From Diphasiastrum complanatum (taxonomy: Eukaryota > Streptophyta > Lycopodiopsida > Lycopodiales > Lycopodiaceae), in the NCBI GenBank assembly GCA_029204225.1, contig CM055096.1, positions 5,758,931 to 5,822,930 on the forward strand: 64,000 nt of DNA. Reading direction: 5' to 3'. Shown piece after piece: positions 22,130-33,633 of the stretch. How positions within the stretch are numbered: position 1 is the first letter of the stretch; each line of letters begins with the position of its first letter. Below the pieces are notes generated by a model. The model searched no databases. It was not told where the DNA came from and worked only from the letters and a program-made list of their open reading frames with translations. Position numbers and translations under genes: made by a program.

Positions 22130-22640
22130 TCCTTAAAAAATAAGGTCTAAAGGTATTAAAAGTAAATGGCTTTTTCGGTAAAATGGACTGGCTGAATATT
22201 GCGAAACCATGTGTCGCAATTTTCACTTTCAAAAAATGGTGGTATACTAACATACCAAATTTCACATTAGTGTTGCATTTATCGCTAAACTTACTGGGAA
22301 GTATTTATGAAGCAAAGGTGTCGGGTTGTTCACATATGTTTTAAAAGTTGGAAATAAGTTGAAAACATATTGGAAACAAATACAACCAGTGTTGGCATTT
22401 TTGGAAAAATGAAAACAGTAAGTGGAGGTGGCAAATGAACTGCAACATAGTAACAAAAGTGTCGGGTTTTTTGCAAAACAACTTATGGCGAAAACTGGTT
22501 TGATGTCGCAATTTTCAGAAATAATGCATGGTAAAATAACAAAGTGTTGTGTCGCATTTTTTGGCAAGTTTAAACAGTGAACTTTGCAAACAACTGTAAA
22601 CACTCGACCTTTTATCAATAGTTTCAATCAAAATTTCCTA
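22130..22640 (-). repeat. LTR-like/3' sequence of a Gypsy relative
   Basis: Inverted relative of 222-278 over its right end; the rest extends that sequence further than at 1-284. Contains spaced GCGACAC, CCGACAC and related modules. The minus-strand ORF (22262-22627) has no protein signature and is probably chance. Confidence 0.5.
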
Positions 22641-22940
22641 ATACAGACTCTATACTAATTCTAACTAACTTTGTTTTAGTTTTATGCAGGTATGTAAAAG
22701 ACATGAGCTCGAGATCAAATGCAGAGATATTGGCGAAACAATCCAACTTATGGAAGAACATTGAGATTCACTATCAGCAAATACATGCCAATGTCTTTTT
22801 ATGATTATAAAAAAATTGCATTCCATTATTAGACTATGGACACAAGCTGATTGTAAGAATCTATTGTGATATCAATAAAAAAAACCCATAAACGGGTTGT
22901 TTACAAGTAAAATGATTGTATCTTTTTTTTTTTTGTCTCT

Positions 22941-25056
22941 CTATTTACAAATAGATCTCTATTCAATCAATTTTTCTATATTTTCTATATCAGTATTAGG
23001 AACTGATAAAGCAACAGCTCGTTATATAATCTCGCCCTCCTCTATTTCGAGAAGGGCCTCAATGCCTTTTAAGACAAGAAGAATATCTACTACAAAATTG
23101 CCTTCCTCTGTATTAGGAAGGACTTTTATTCCTTTTTGATCATATAAAGTAAGATCTGCATCCTGAACAACCTGAAAGGTTGTTAAGGCAGGAGCAGCTT
23201 CCTTTTGAGGGCCCTCGATTGCAGGTGCAACGCTTACACTGTATTGGGCAAAGATTCTGATCAACTTTTGCCGAAATCTATATACATCATCAGGAGTATA
23301 CGACTCAAGAGTGAACTGTCATCACAACGAGAATCAACAAATTACAAACAATGACAGTAATATATATGAATCAGAATGAAATGAACTCCAAATGAATAGA
23401 ATATTACCTTTTCAATATCTACATCCGTTTGTAGATTATACCATTCAAAAAATAGCCTTGTATTGTACAGAACGAACTATGCACAACTAAAAGCGTCATT
23501 TTGCTGTACACACTGCATATATAGAAAGAAAATTAGTAATATTATGATAGAAATTTTATTTATGCTATGACAATACATTTGAATTAAAAAAGGAATACAT
23601 GCATATCAGAGATAAAATGAATATACCTTGAGAAATTTAATGGTTATATCTCCAATTGAAGTTGCCGTTGTCGGTATTTTTTGAATGGCATCATGAAGTA
23701 GAGAATCATATTCTATATGTGTATTTGCAGCTGAGTTTAATTTTACACATAGAAAATTTGATACCCCCTCCTTATTTATCTTTACAAAAAGAATGTTTAG
23801 GCTCCAATGCCGACTGCAACAACCAAGATACAAATATCGTTAAATTCATATTTATGAAAAATTTCCGTTCTTATTAAAGCAATGAGGCATGCAACAATCC
23901 AGATTAAAGCAACAAAAACAAAAGAGCAATCCTTACTTATTTTTATATGGAATCAAATAAAATTTCGCCATAGGACTGCACTCGATAAAATAGACAGCCT
24001 TCTCAAAATTGGCTTCTTTCGCCTTTACCGCTCCCATGAAAAATGGACTAACTACAAAAACTGTACCATGAGAATCAAAACTAATACTATTCTGCAAAAA
24101 AGAAACTCCAGCCTTTACTATTGCATCTGAAATTTTTGCGGTCTTATCTTTTAGCTCGGCACAAAATTTGGGACCTAATCTAAAGCTTCTACGTGTATTT
24201 GGAAGGAAAAAAATCAAAAAAGTTGCCGAAAAGATCAATTTTGTTAGCTAGGTAGACCTCGTATTGATTATAATGGTCAGAATAAAAAAAAACCTGGGCT
24301 GGATCGTATGGAATTCTCACAAAAACATTATGTACAGGATCTGAAAAACAGAAGTGGAAAGAATATTTACAGATTTCTCTGTTATTCTGTCTGGGTAATC
24401 AACACTTTTGTTGATGAAACCTGTTGAGGAGCTGGACGAATAACAGGAGGAGGACTAGGTGGAGATTCTTGATCTGAGTCAGATTCTCCAGCATCTGACT
24501 CAGAGCTCAAGAAGACACGGGGTCTCTTGGCCGGGATACGTCTAGGAGGAAGGGAAGCAGCTGGCCTTTGAGATCCAATCTTCTTGGGGACAGCTTGCTT
24601 TCTCTTCCTCCTAAAGGTAGTAGGCACGTTGGTTCTATCCAGAGGCAAGTCTCTGGAGGTGCTGACATTATCAACATGCAGACCAGAATATTTGTCCCGA
24701 AGCCTTTTGAGAATGACGAAATCCTTTGGCATGATGGTGACACGCTTACCAAGCACTGCCAAAAGACAAGTATCCTCAAAAAATTGGGACAAAAAATCTT
24801 CTACAGCACCCTGCAAGGCCTGCATGGTTGTCACGGCAAAACGAACATCCAGCCCAAGTGACAGAGTGACATTTCATACAGATCGGCCGAAAGGAGCCCT
24901 AGGGATCAACAACTCAATTGATCTCTAGAGTTTTCTGATCTCCCTCAGCCAGACCTACTTCCTGCCACGCCTACAGCCAATACCAAGGCGAACATGAGAA
25001 TGGGATGGCTATACAGTGGTGATGGCACGGGCGGTGGATTTGATCCTGGCCATCAT
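22941..25056 (-). pseudogene. Histone H3-fold fusion gene, copy B (decayed, spliced)
   Basis: Reads MARIKSTARAITT from the ATG at 25051-25053 and stays in one frame through the whole histone fold: WLREIRKL, ELLIPRAPFGR, ALQGAVEDFLSQFFEDT, KRVTIMPKD and KRLRDKYSG. Four stops interrupt it: after ITTV, before VWLREIR, after KL and after GRS. The linker (RRKRKQAVPKK, PAKRPRVFLSSESDAGESDS) has a nuclear-signal-like basic cluster and an acidic Ser patch. Spliced exons follow: about 23943-24180, 23630-23816, about 23410-23515 and 22941-23310, encoding GAVKAKEANFEKAVYFIECS, VKINKEGVSNFLCVKL and DDVYRFRQKLIRIFAQYSV. Loop 1 of the fold has canonical H3 length. The unknown C-terminal part is longer than the histone part. 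Function unknown; nucleosome association is an inference from the fold only. Confidence 0.8.
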
Positions 25057-25368
25057 TCTTGGAAGAAGAAAATTAACAAAAAGAAGTTTAAACAAAACAA
25101 AAGTGGATCAAAACAAAAAAATTTTTGATGAAAGAGCGCTTGAGATCGATACCAACACTGAATATTGGTTTCGAACGCAAGATCTACAAAGATTATTTGC
25201 AGATTAGAGATGCGCGCTCGAAAGCGATATTGCACAGCAGGCGGTATCGGACTCGAGCGCACTGTGAGAGGGTGGAACCTTGAAAGATGAAAGAGTGCGC
25301 TTGAGAGCGATATCGGGAGCTAAAAACGAAAATTTTGCGAAAAAAAATGAAAATTTCCACTTATATAT

Positions 25369-26600
25369 ACGAAATTTTTGCACATGTGAAAAGATGGCCG
25401 AGACACTTGTCGTCAAATGATTAGACCACGTGGAATGTCCGTACTGACAATGATGACCCAATTATGAGGCCACGTGGGCTGAGACACGTGCGCGAATCCC
25501 TAATCGACGTGTGTCATTCTCGCACGTGACAGATGTCAGATCAATCATACTAGGTAGGGTGCATTTAATTTGGCCAATCACAAGTCTACACGTATTCCTT
25601 TGTCACTCCCCAACACGTGCAAATTTTTTTTTATAAATATGTCTTTGGGCTCAGATTTTCACGCAGATTCACAATTGCTTTGTCAGATATCGATTTCAAG
25701 CGCGCCGCTTGCTCTCATTACATCTCGTTGGCTATTATGCGACTGGATCCAATACTGCATCGTCCGATATCGCTTTCGAGCGCGTCTCGCAACCCTTTTC
25801 TTTTCTTCCCGTTGTTCTTGCGCGCAGATCCGATACTCCGACTTCAAATATCTCTCTTGAGCGCACGTTGATTTGACGTGCTTGTCGGACCTGGGTTTTG
25901 TGCCTAAGAGCGATATTTGGAACTTCAGTTCTGTTATTTTTGTTTAAAATGTCTAATTTTGAATCCAGTTTGCTTTCTTTTTTTAATGGATTTTCGCAAA
26001 TTTTTGCACGTGTGAAAAGATGGCTGAGACACGTGTCGTCAGATGACTAGACCACGTGGAATGTCTGTATTGATAATGATGACCCAATTATGGGGACACG
26101 TGGGTTGAGACACGAGCGTGAATCCCTTATCGACGCATGTCATCCTTGCACGTGATAGATGTCAGATCAATCATTCAAGGTACGCCGCATTTATTTTGGC
26201 AAATCACATGTCGACACGTGTTCTTTCGCTACTCCTCCACACGTGCAAATTTTTTTATATAAATAGGTCTTTTCGGTTCAAATTTTCACGCAAATTTACG
26301 ATTGCTTTGCTGGATATTGATTTCAAGCGCGTCACTTGCTCTCATTACGTCTCGTTGACTATTATGCGCCTAGATCCGATACTGCATCCTCCGGTATTGC
26401 ATTCAAGCGCGTTTCGTATCCCTTTTCTTTCCTGCTAGTTGTTCTTGCACTCGGATCTGATACTCTAGCTTCCAATATCTCTCTCGAGCGTACGTTGCCT
26501 TGACGTGCTTGTCTGACCTGGGGTTTGCGTCTAAGAGCAATATTTGGAACTTCAGTTCTATTATTTCTGTTTAAAATGTCTAATTTTGAATCCAGTTTGT
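25369..26600. promoter_or_regulatory. Bidirectional promoter, tandemly duplicated in copy B
   Basis: Units 25369-25995 and 25996-about 26600 repeat the same order: tttttgcac(a/g)tgtgaaaagatgg, accacgtggaatgtc, tgatgacccaattatg, g(a/c)cacgtggg, cacacgtgc or aacacgtgc, a TATA region (about 25630 and 26255), the spaced GATAT..CAAGCGCG leader motifs, and the start of MSNFESSL. The first unit's plus-strand gene is cut after about 10 codons by the second unit. Copy A has one unit. The minus-strand H3 gene faces the first unit. Confidence 0.75.
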
Positions 26601-28070
26601 TTTTTTTTTTTAATGAATTTGGTATTACTAATAGGTTGGACTATTTTTTTATAATCTTTTTTTTTTTTATTCTACCTTCTATAACTGAAGGCCCTGGTGT
26701 GGAGGCATTTTCTGAGATATATCTCAGATTTAAGTCCCTGCTCAGTACTCCGTTATTCATGTCTCAGAATAAAGACATGATTCATTATTAGGACCTGGTG
26801 GCACTCGACAAACATATCTACAAAGCTAAGCTTGACAGAATGTTTACCAAGTTACATAATGATTTCAACTATGTAGATGAGTGCCCAATTCATAATAACA
26901 AATGTAGATTTGTTGATTTTCAGTTTGCTTTTATTTTTATCTTTTTGTTAAATATTTCTGACGATTCGGACTCTATGCCCTCCACTTCTGAAGCAGCTTC
27001 TTCTAGTGGTACAAAGTCTGAAAAGTCAAAGATTGTAAATATAGATACCTTTATTATTGACACGAGTGTTAATTTAGATGATTGTTCTGATTTTGATCCT
27101 ACTCAAAATAGGGCTACTTTTATAGGCCCTAGAACACCCACTACCATTTCTCCTTGCCACTTATAATCTTTGATCACTTTGCCTACTTATAATATAGATA
27201 ATAATTCCTTTTTGACAATATTAGACTTCCCTGAAGCTGAGACTTTTTGCATTTTGAGCAAAGAGCTTGATGAATTTTTGGATATAATTGATTTTGATGT
27301 TGATGATCTTTTCTCTGGTGTTGACGATGTATATAATGATAAGTTTTATTCAAGGAAAGATTGCTTGAAAATGGCTGTGGAGAAAATGCGCAACAAAGAA
27401 AATGATCTACCTTCTGAGGAGGAGTTTCTTAGAATCCAAAGTCAACTTGGTTTTCCATAGCCAACTGTCTATTCACCAACAATATTGACATCGAAAGGTG
27501 GACATAATATTGATGGAGAGACAGTAATCAGAGAAGACAAAGCCGAATGCGTAAGTTTTTGTCTCTTATCAAATACTAGTAGATTTGTTATGTCAGCTTA
27601 TATACTGGAGCTTACTTTGTTTTTTATCATTCCAGGAAACAATTTTTCTTGATGATTTCGCAATTCGTCGAGGAGGGCATAGATCTTCTGGGGGAGAATT
27701 TTCAAGAGATCATGCACTCGGGCACTATCTAAAGTCCTTCAAGAATAATGAGATAAGTGTTGCCCATTCAAAGTTTCATCAACATGGTGAAACTATGATT
27801 ATGGCAATCAAGGCATTGTCTCATTTTCTTGGAGGACATAATTTTAATAAGGTGCATATAATTATTGTAAAGAAAACTATTGCGGTCAAAATTTTAGGAT
27901 ATGGACCAGTGAATTCCATGCTCAGATCATCTCATTTTGCAGTGTATGCTGCTTACGTTGATCTGAGTAAGCATGAAAACTATGAGCTATTGGATCCATA
28001 CGAAAGAAGAAAATTGTTGCATGATTCTAAGTTGCAACTTTCATTGGAAAAAATATCGGAAGCAGATTAG
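26574..28070 (+). pseudogene. Divergent gene of the H3 repeat, copy B (two or more exons)
   Basis: MSNFESSL... starts at about 26574; after the stop or acceptor at about 26790, the frame runs DLVALDKHIYKAKLDRMF, DECPIHNNKC, STSEAASSSGTKSEK, LPTYNIDNNSF, CILSKELDEFLDIIDFDVDD and MRNKENDLPSEEEFLRIQ. It continues past in-frame stops at 27164-27166 and 27458-27460 to GETVIREDKAEC. A clean intron follows (GTAAGT at about 27550 to TTCCAG at 27632), then ETIFLDDFAIRRGGHRSSGG, FLGGHNFNKVHIIIV and LSKHENYELLDPYERRKLL to TAG at 28068-28070. No family recognised. The acidic central part and basic GG-rich C-terminal part are distinctive. Two premature stops mark it as a pseudogene. Confidence 0.6.
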
Positions 28071-28100
28071 ATACTGCTAAATTATACTTTGTAAATATTT

Positions 28101-29290
28101 TTATTTAATATAGAAAATTTTATTGTGTGCCTGTAGCCTACTGGCTTGTATAAATTTGCATGCTTTTTGAAATTTTTTATAACCCGTCAATTTTGTATTA
28201 TGGCGAATTTGGATTCTTCTGTAAAACCGTTGGAAATGTTGCAGTATATAGCTGTTTTTTTTGCTAGTCCCGCCATGTTGTGTACTTTTATGAAATGTCG
28301 CTCTTGCTTGCCAATGAGATTTTTCCATTCCCTGCGATGACCATATGCTAATACTTCTATTATTTCTTGCAAAGAATGTCAAATGATGTCGTAATATGTG
28401 CTGCATGTCAAAAAAAACATAATCTAAATCAGTATCAAAAGTATCTAATTTAATTGCACATATTTGTCTATCGTAGTGTAAAATCAAAATCTTACCATAT
28501 AATGTGTTATATGATCAACACCCCATGCACTCTGAACTGCATCCACAAATTCATTGGTTGTTTTCTATATCATTTCAACATCAATATTTGAAAATTTATC
28601 TTTTCTCAAGTATTTCACCATGTTGTCTAACTTTTTCCAAACTTCTACTTTGTGTATACGAGTAGAACCTTCTTCTTCGAAATCTTGAGTTGCTGCACTA
28701 ATTTTTTTCCAAACTGTGTATTGAACCTTAGATTTTTTTTGCCAAAATTAAATTGATAAAAATCTTCGAGCTTTAGATCCTCCAATGCTCGGCTTGCATG
28801 GAATATTTCCTATTTTACTTGATAATATGTCATCTTTTTTTATTTTAACATGCGCTTTATGTAAGCCTGCTTTGGACAACACATTCTCTAATATGGAAAT
28901 AGCTTCCTTTGCAGAGGCCCCTGGCTCAAAATTCCATGCAAACAAGATGTGAAAATATATATTTTTTTCTATAATACGTACCTCTGCATGCAATGTACAG
29001 ATATGAACATTTCGTAGAGGAATCAGTAGTACAGGTTTCCAATTAGGATCTTCTCGATCTCTTGATATTCCTGTACTCCTTGTCATGTCTTTTGTTATTT
29101 TCATACAGTACAAACAAGGGTGTTTAGAGTTAGCGCCATGAGATACATTGAACATACATTTTAATGTCTTCAGATCTCTTGCTAAATGTCATTCAATGTT
29201 GAAAGTGCCAATTCCAGGAATATTGAGTGGAACTCCCTCCATGTGATTTTTTATGGTGACAGGATATGATGTTCTATTAGTTCCAACAAT
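28101..29290 (-). pseudogene. Transposase-like protein, broken
   Basis: Minus-strand frame from about 29290: YPVTIKNHMEGVPLNIPGIG, HLARDLKTLKCMFNVSHGAN, a CLYC zinc-type pair, LIPLRNVHICTLHAEVRIIE, VWKKLDNMVKYLRKDKF, VDAVQSAWGVDHITHYM. A GT-AG intron follows (about 28494 down to 28409), then HILRHHLTFFARNNRSISIW, SSQGMEKSHWQARATFHKST, QHGG and a basic end to a stop at 28101-28103. In-frame stops stand near 29203, 28745 and 28567. The D-L-K, CxxC, LH and 'SQGMEKSH...HGG' pattern recalls poorly described RNase H-fold transposase-like proteins found in animals and fungi (from memory, not verified). It lies tail-to-tail with the divergent gene of copy B, 30 bases apart. Confidence 0.5.
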
Positions 29291-29292
29291 TT

Positions 29293-29762
29293 ATTAACTG
29301 ATATTAATCAGTTATTAACATTAATCATAAATTTTTACGGTATTACAAATGAGAATGTCAATAACAAGTTGATAGTTGTTCTCAAGTTAGATGAGTCTGA
29401 AATTATAAAAAGACAAAAAATGGAAAGAGTTAGTCTCACGATCATGAATGAAGCACTTTCAAATTCGGAAGACTCAGAAGGCCTCAATTTTAGTGTTCAA
29501 TCAGAAAATAATATCTGGTGGTTGGCAGCATTTCAGGTATAGCAGTTCCTTTGCATAATAAATAGAGATAATCATTTGAGTATGGATTTCATATCTAAAA
29601 TCTTCTCTGAGTTAATATTATGAGGCTAATCACGTTTTTGTATTCTCTTATAGGTGCTGAAAGAAGGCCATAACCTTCTCTCATGGAGTTTACTATTGAA
29701 AATGAATCCGAAGTATGAAAGTACATCATCTTGTAGGAGCAATAGTTCCCGCCGGATGTAGT
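29293..29762 (+). other. Possible exon pair of an unidentified plus-strand gene
   Basis: Open from about 29293 after a candidate acceptor (attaatcag): NENVNNKLIVVLKLDESEII, ALSNSEDSEGLNFSVQSENN, IWWLAAFQ. A GTATAG donor at about 29537 and a tctcttatag acceptor at 29654 then give VLKEGHNLLSWSLLLKMNPK and a stop near 29760. It is read only through plausible splice signals; no family recognised. It lies just upstream of, and divergent from, the transposase-like gene. Confidence 0.35.
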
Positions 29763-32700
29763 TTAGACTCCAATTTTCTTCACCTCAACACATTTCAAAA
29801 CGACATCATTGTATATAATTTCAATATTTTTTCGTTTTGAATGTCCACCGCTGATCCTAGTACTCAAACTAAGATTAGGTTGATTTAATACGGAACTCTC
29901 AGACCTAAATTCTGATCAAACCTACTTCTATTCCAATCAAAATGGAATTAGTAACCTTTGACCTTTTACCGTAATACTTATAGATAATGATTTAAATATC
30001 AAACCTGTTCTAGTTCCAGATTGTCCACACAATCCCTAGAGAATTCCTCTTTTTCGAAAAGTTTCAATTAGGTGTCTTACTCTGAATCTATCCGAAATTA
30101 GTTTTAGACCAATCTCATTTCTATACCACAGTTGATTCTCTTCCGAAAACTATGCAACCCACAGATTCCCAAATAAAATTTTATCCCACCACTTCACACC
30201 TCCTTTTAAAGAAATTATAAATTTCAATAAAAGTTAACTGGAAAGGTGATATATGAAAATATCTAAATCCAAGAAAAGTCAGTAATAAGTAATTCCACTA
30301 AAAGATTCACTCTATTACAACAAAACTTTTCCTTCAATATTTTCAACCCGAGTGATAGAAACTATCATTCCATCGAAATCCATTTATTCACAAAGAGATA
30401 TTCAAGGTTTAAGAAATTGAAACACTTTCAATTTAGAATTTATCTGAATTCCATGTCCATCCCCACAAGTAGTAATTTATATGACATAACAGTCTTTCAG
30501 AAGAATAACTTCATGCTGGAAATAATTCATATAAACTAGTCCGATGTCTTATATTCAAGAAATTACTAAGAAGTAAAGAATTAATTAAGTAAGAGAGAAA
30601 TAGATCTGAGGGCCTCTGATTTTGGAATAATGAGATACCACATTGGGATCTAGATTAAACCTCAAAATGTTCCAAAATATCCCACACTTGATCAAATGGT
30701 TTCTTTTTTTCCCATATCGCGACTAGGTACTAAAACACACCATTGACCATCAGATCTTTACAGTCCTAGAATTCCCTTTCCAAAATTACTGATGTCCCAT
30801 ACCATCAGCTTTTCCTTCCAAAAAATCCTTAACCGCCTTATCTGATATTCTAGAGATCCACTGATCATCTAGCTGTCTTATAATCCACATAGGATATTAT
30901 CTCTTGTTCCCATACTTTGGAGAATTCCTTTATTTGGATGACTGGCATGCCTATCAGATGGATATCCAAATCCACACCTGATCTTGTGATCCAAATAGAA
31001 GAATTAACATGGTTCCTTATTACATTCTGATCTTTTCTAGTTAATGATAAGCTTCAAATCCCACTGGATCCAAGAGCATTAACTCTAGGGACAAGCTTCT
31101 ATCAATTAACAGATCCATTGTAATCCATGTATTAGATTCCTCTTTTAGCATCACAATTGAAATCCAAAACCGTGGATAACTCAATGGTTACAAAGATATA
31201 AGCTATGAATTCAACCACATGAATTCTATCCAGAAAATTAATAATCGGTATTAAGCAATTATTTACTGGGATTTACCTAAAATCCTAACTACGCAATACA
31301 TTTCCCGAAGAACAATCTACCACTGATGTCTACTCTTCTTCCCTCCTTAGAATTTTCAGTTTTAGTTAAGGTATATAATGAAGAACTAAAGACATTCGTA
31401 AATGTAACAAATGAATTATTGTAGGGAAAAAAAGTTTGAAACAATTTCATATCTATCCTATACCTGAATAGAATTATCGATATACAAACCACCATAGGAT
31501 TTTAATTGGAAATAAAATTAGTTTTACTTTTGATCAGTTCCTATTATTATGATTTTTCCAATAAAATTGGACTGTTCCCCCTTTTTACTTACTGGCTTAA
31601 GAATTACTTCGTTAAAATTATATGTAATTAATGAGAAATAAGATTTGGATTCGGGTACTTTCTCCACTGTATTCACCCCAAATAATATTGTTGAATAAAG
31701 AAATACCTCCAAATACAATGAATTTTTCACCAATATTTATTTAACAAGTATCTCAAAAGCTTTGGTTTGTTCAATTTTAATGACCTAAATCATCAAACCC
31801 ACAATAACCAATTGATTGGTGTTTTACCGATTTGAAAAGGAGAAAACTAAAAAAAACACAATTTAACTCTATTTTTAGGGAGTAACAATACTCCAGAGTT
31901 TAATTGGTTTAAATAGCATTGTACCAAGGAATTAAATTCCTAGACCGGGTATATGCCTGAGAACCATACCATTTTTCTGTCAAGATCGGCCTTAAAAAAT
32001 TCATTCCCAAAAACCGATTATTACAGCTTGACCAGATATCCAATAGTACAAAAGTTCCAATTAACATGGCTTAGCAAAATGTCGAAGTGATAAAGTCCAA
32101 AAACATGCAAATTGTTTTTAGAGAAATAGAAATCCAAAATTCCTTCAATTCCGTTCTGAGAAACAATACAAAAACCAAGGCTAAATTTTGACAATCCTAC
32201 ACCGAGAAACCGAAATTTCTATAACTGGGTGTTAGTAACTTGAATTCCCGAAGTTGTTCTAGAAAACCGATTTCGATCCAACTCAAAGCTTCCACATGTC
32301 CAAAATTCATTCCAAGCCTTGATTAACTGGCATGTAACAGCACTGATGCAAACAGTCAGCCAATTCACAAAACTGCCAACCACTCATCACGCATAAAACT
32401 AGCTTAAACACCTTGCACATGCATGCTAGAAGCCCAAACCATAATGTTTTTTACTAAATCATAAAAAACCCATGGCCCTACCCCAAAAACAAAGCTCCTA
32501 TGGCCATGCATTCATAAAAAAAAAATGACATTACATTTCTAAAAGAACCATGCCAAGGTCAAAACATGCAACTTTTCTAGGTTTCCAAAGCCCTAAACAA
32601 AGAATTGGCCGCCACTCTAACTCGGTTCAGGAGGAAGAACCCAGCCTCGTGACCCCATCGAGAAGGTGAGGAGAGAGATATCGAGCAGGGATTTTGCCAT

Positions 32701-33620
32701 CAACCAAACTATCCATTGCTTGAATAATGGTAATCCACCTGCTATCTCGCTTCTGTACCTAACATCCGATGTCAAGCAAAAAAATGCAATCAACACTCGG
32801 CCAACTGAGATAACAGTTATCAATCAGCAACCTAAATCCGTGATTTATAGTTCTGCTGCCACTTAGGATCGCGCCTCCTACACAGTGATGGCAGTTGGTT
32901 TTTCAAAAGGCTTCTTTGGTGTTTTCAGCTATGACGACAGCTATACCAGCAACCTGAAAATCAAACAACTCATTCACATGAGGAAAAATAAAAGCTGAGG
33001 CAGGTAACCTCCATCCAGACAGGCTCCCTTAAAGGGTTCAAAGAAAAACTACCATCCTCAACAAGGAATGAACTAATCTCGTTCTGGCTAAGCGACTGCA
33101 GGATACGGCTGACTGTCCATCGCTCAGAAAATGGGACTTCAAAAGTTCAGAAACTTTGTCAACAGTTCTTCCAAACTATGTTCCTATACATGCAGATTCA
33201 CTAGAGTATCTACTTAGGAAAACCTTTTAATCCTCAATCTACAGCCACTAGAATCCTAACCAATATTGTCTACAGTCCATAGAAGCTGAAGAGAATCAAA
33301 TTCATTGACAATTTTACTATGAACTCAAACAAGATGTCAGAATTTGGAACATTATGGAATCACATAGCAGATCCTTCTACATCATTTGAAAGTTTCCTCA
33401 AGAAACTGGAATTCTTAGCATCATGCAATCAAAATTAACCTTGTAAAAGATCACTCTACCATAATTTCAAAAAGTATGCTACTTATCTGGAACTTGTGAA
33501 TCCAAATCCATAATTCCCTTGAGAAAAAACAACACTTCAACCGGGATGTAATCCAAGTGCTTCAACTTCCAAATTGATGTAGGCTTGTCTCCACACCTAT
33601 TCAAGACCGCATCTTAGTCG
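29763..33620. other. Long non-coding interval, possibly interior of an LTR element
   Basis: No domain or long ORF in any frame; the composition is AT-rich and even. Because a minus-strand PBS and LTR start stand at its right end (33621-33634), this may be the interior of a large non-coding LTR derivative. No matching second LTR was found to the left. The minus-strand ORF at 32617-32823 has no recognisable motif. Confidence 0.35.
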
Positions 33621-33633
33621 GGCTCTGATACCA
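33621..33633 (-). other. Primer-binding site of an LTR element
   Basis: TGGTATCAGAGCC on the minus strand, the initiator tRNA-Met type, directly followed on its right by what should be the 5' LTR (plus-strand start atataatgtcccaaaggg). Confidence 0.7.

Larger units (their letters stand above)
22877..27225. repeat. H3 repeat, copy B (region shared with copy A)
   Basis: Colinear with 285-3968. Starts with the same AACCCATAAACGGGTT inverted repeat. Longer than copy A because the promoter and plus-strand leader are duplicated (25369-26600). The element probably extends right to at least 28070, and possibly to 29300 or beyond if the transposase-like gene belongs to it. Before it, 22641-22876 holds nothing I can identify. 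Confidence 0.8.

Noticed and set aside
24382-24834. Calling the H3-like protein a centromeric H3 (CENH3) because of LLIPRAPF
   Set aside because: The LLIP motif recalls CENH3, but loop 1 between the first two helices has canonical H3 length and the KRVTIMPKD end is of the ordinary H3 type. A divergent H3 is the safer call.
24507-24928. ORFs in other frames over the H3 linker (24507-24779 minus, 24568-24928 plus)
   Set aside because: They overlap the H3-fold frame, have no protein signature, and recur in copy A only because the DNA itself is duplicated.
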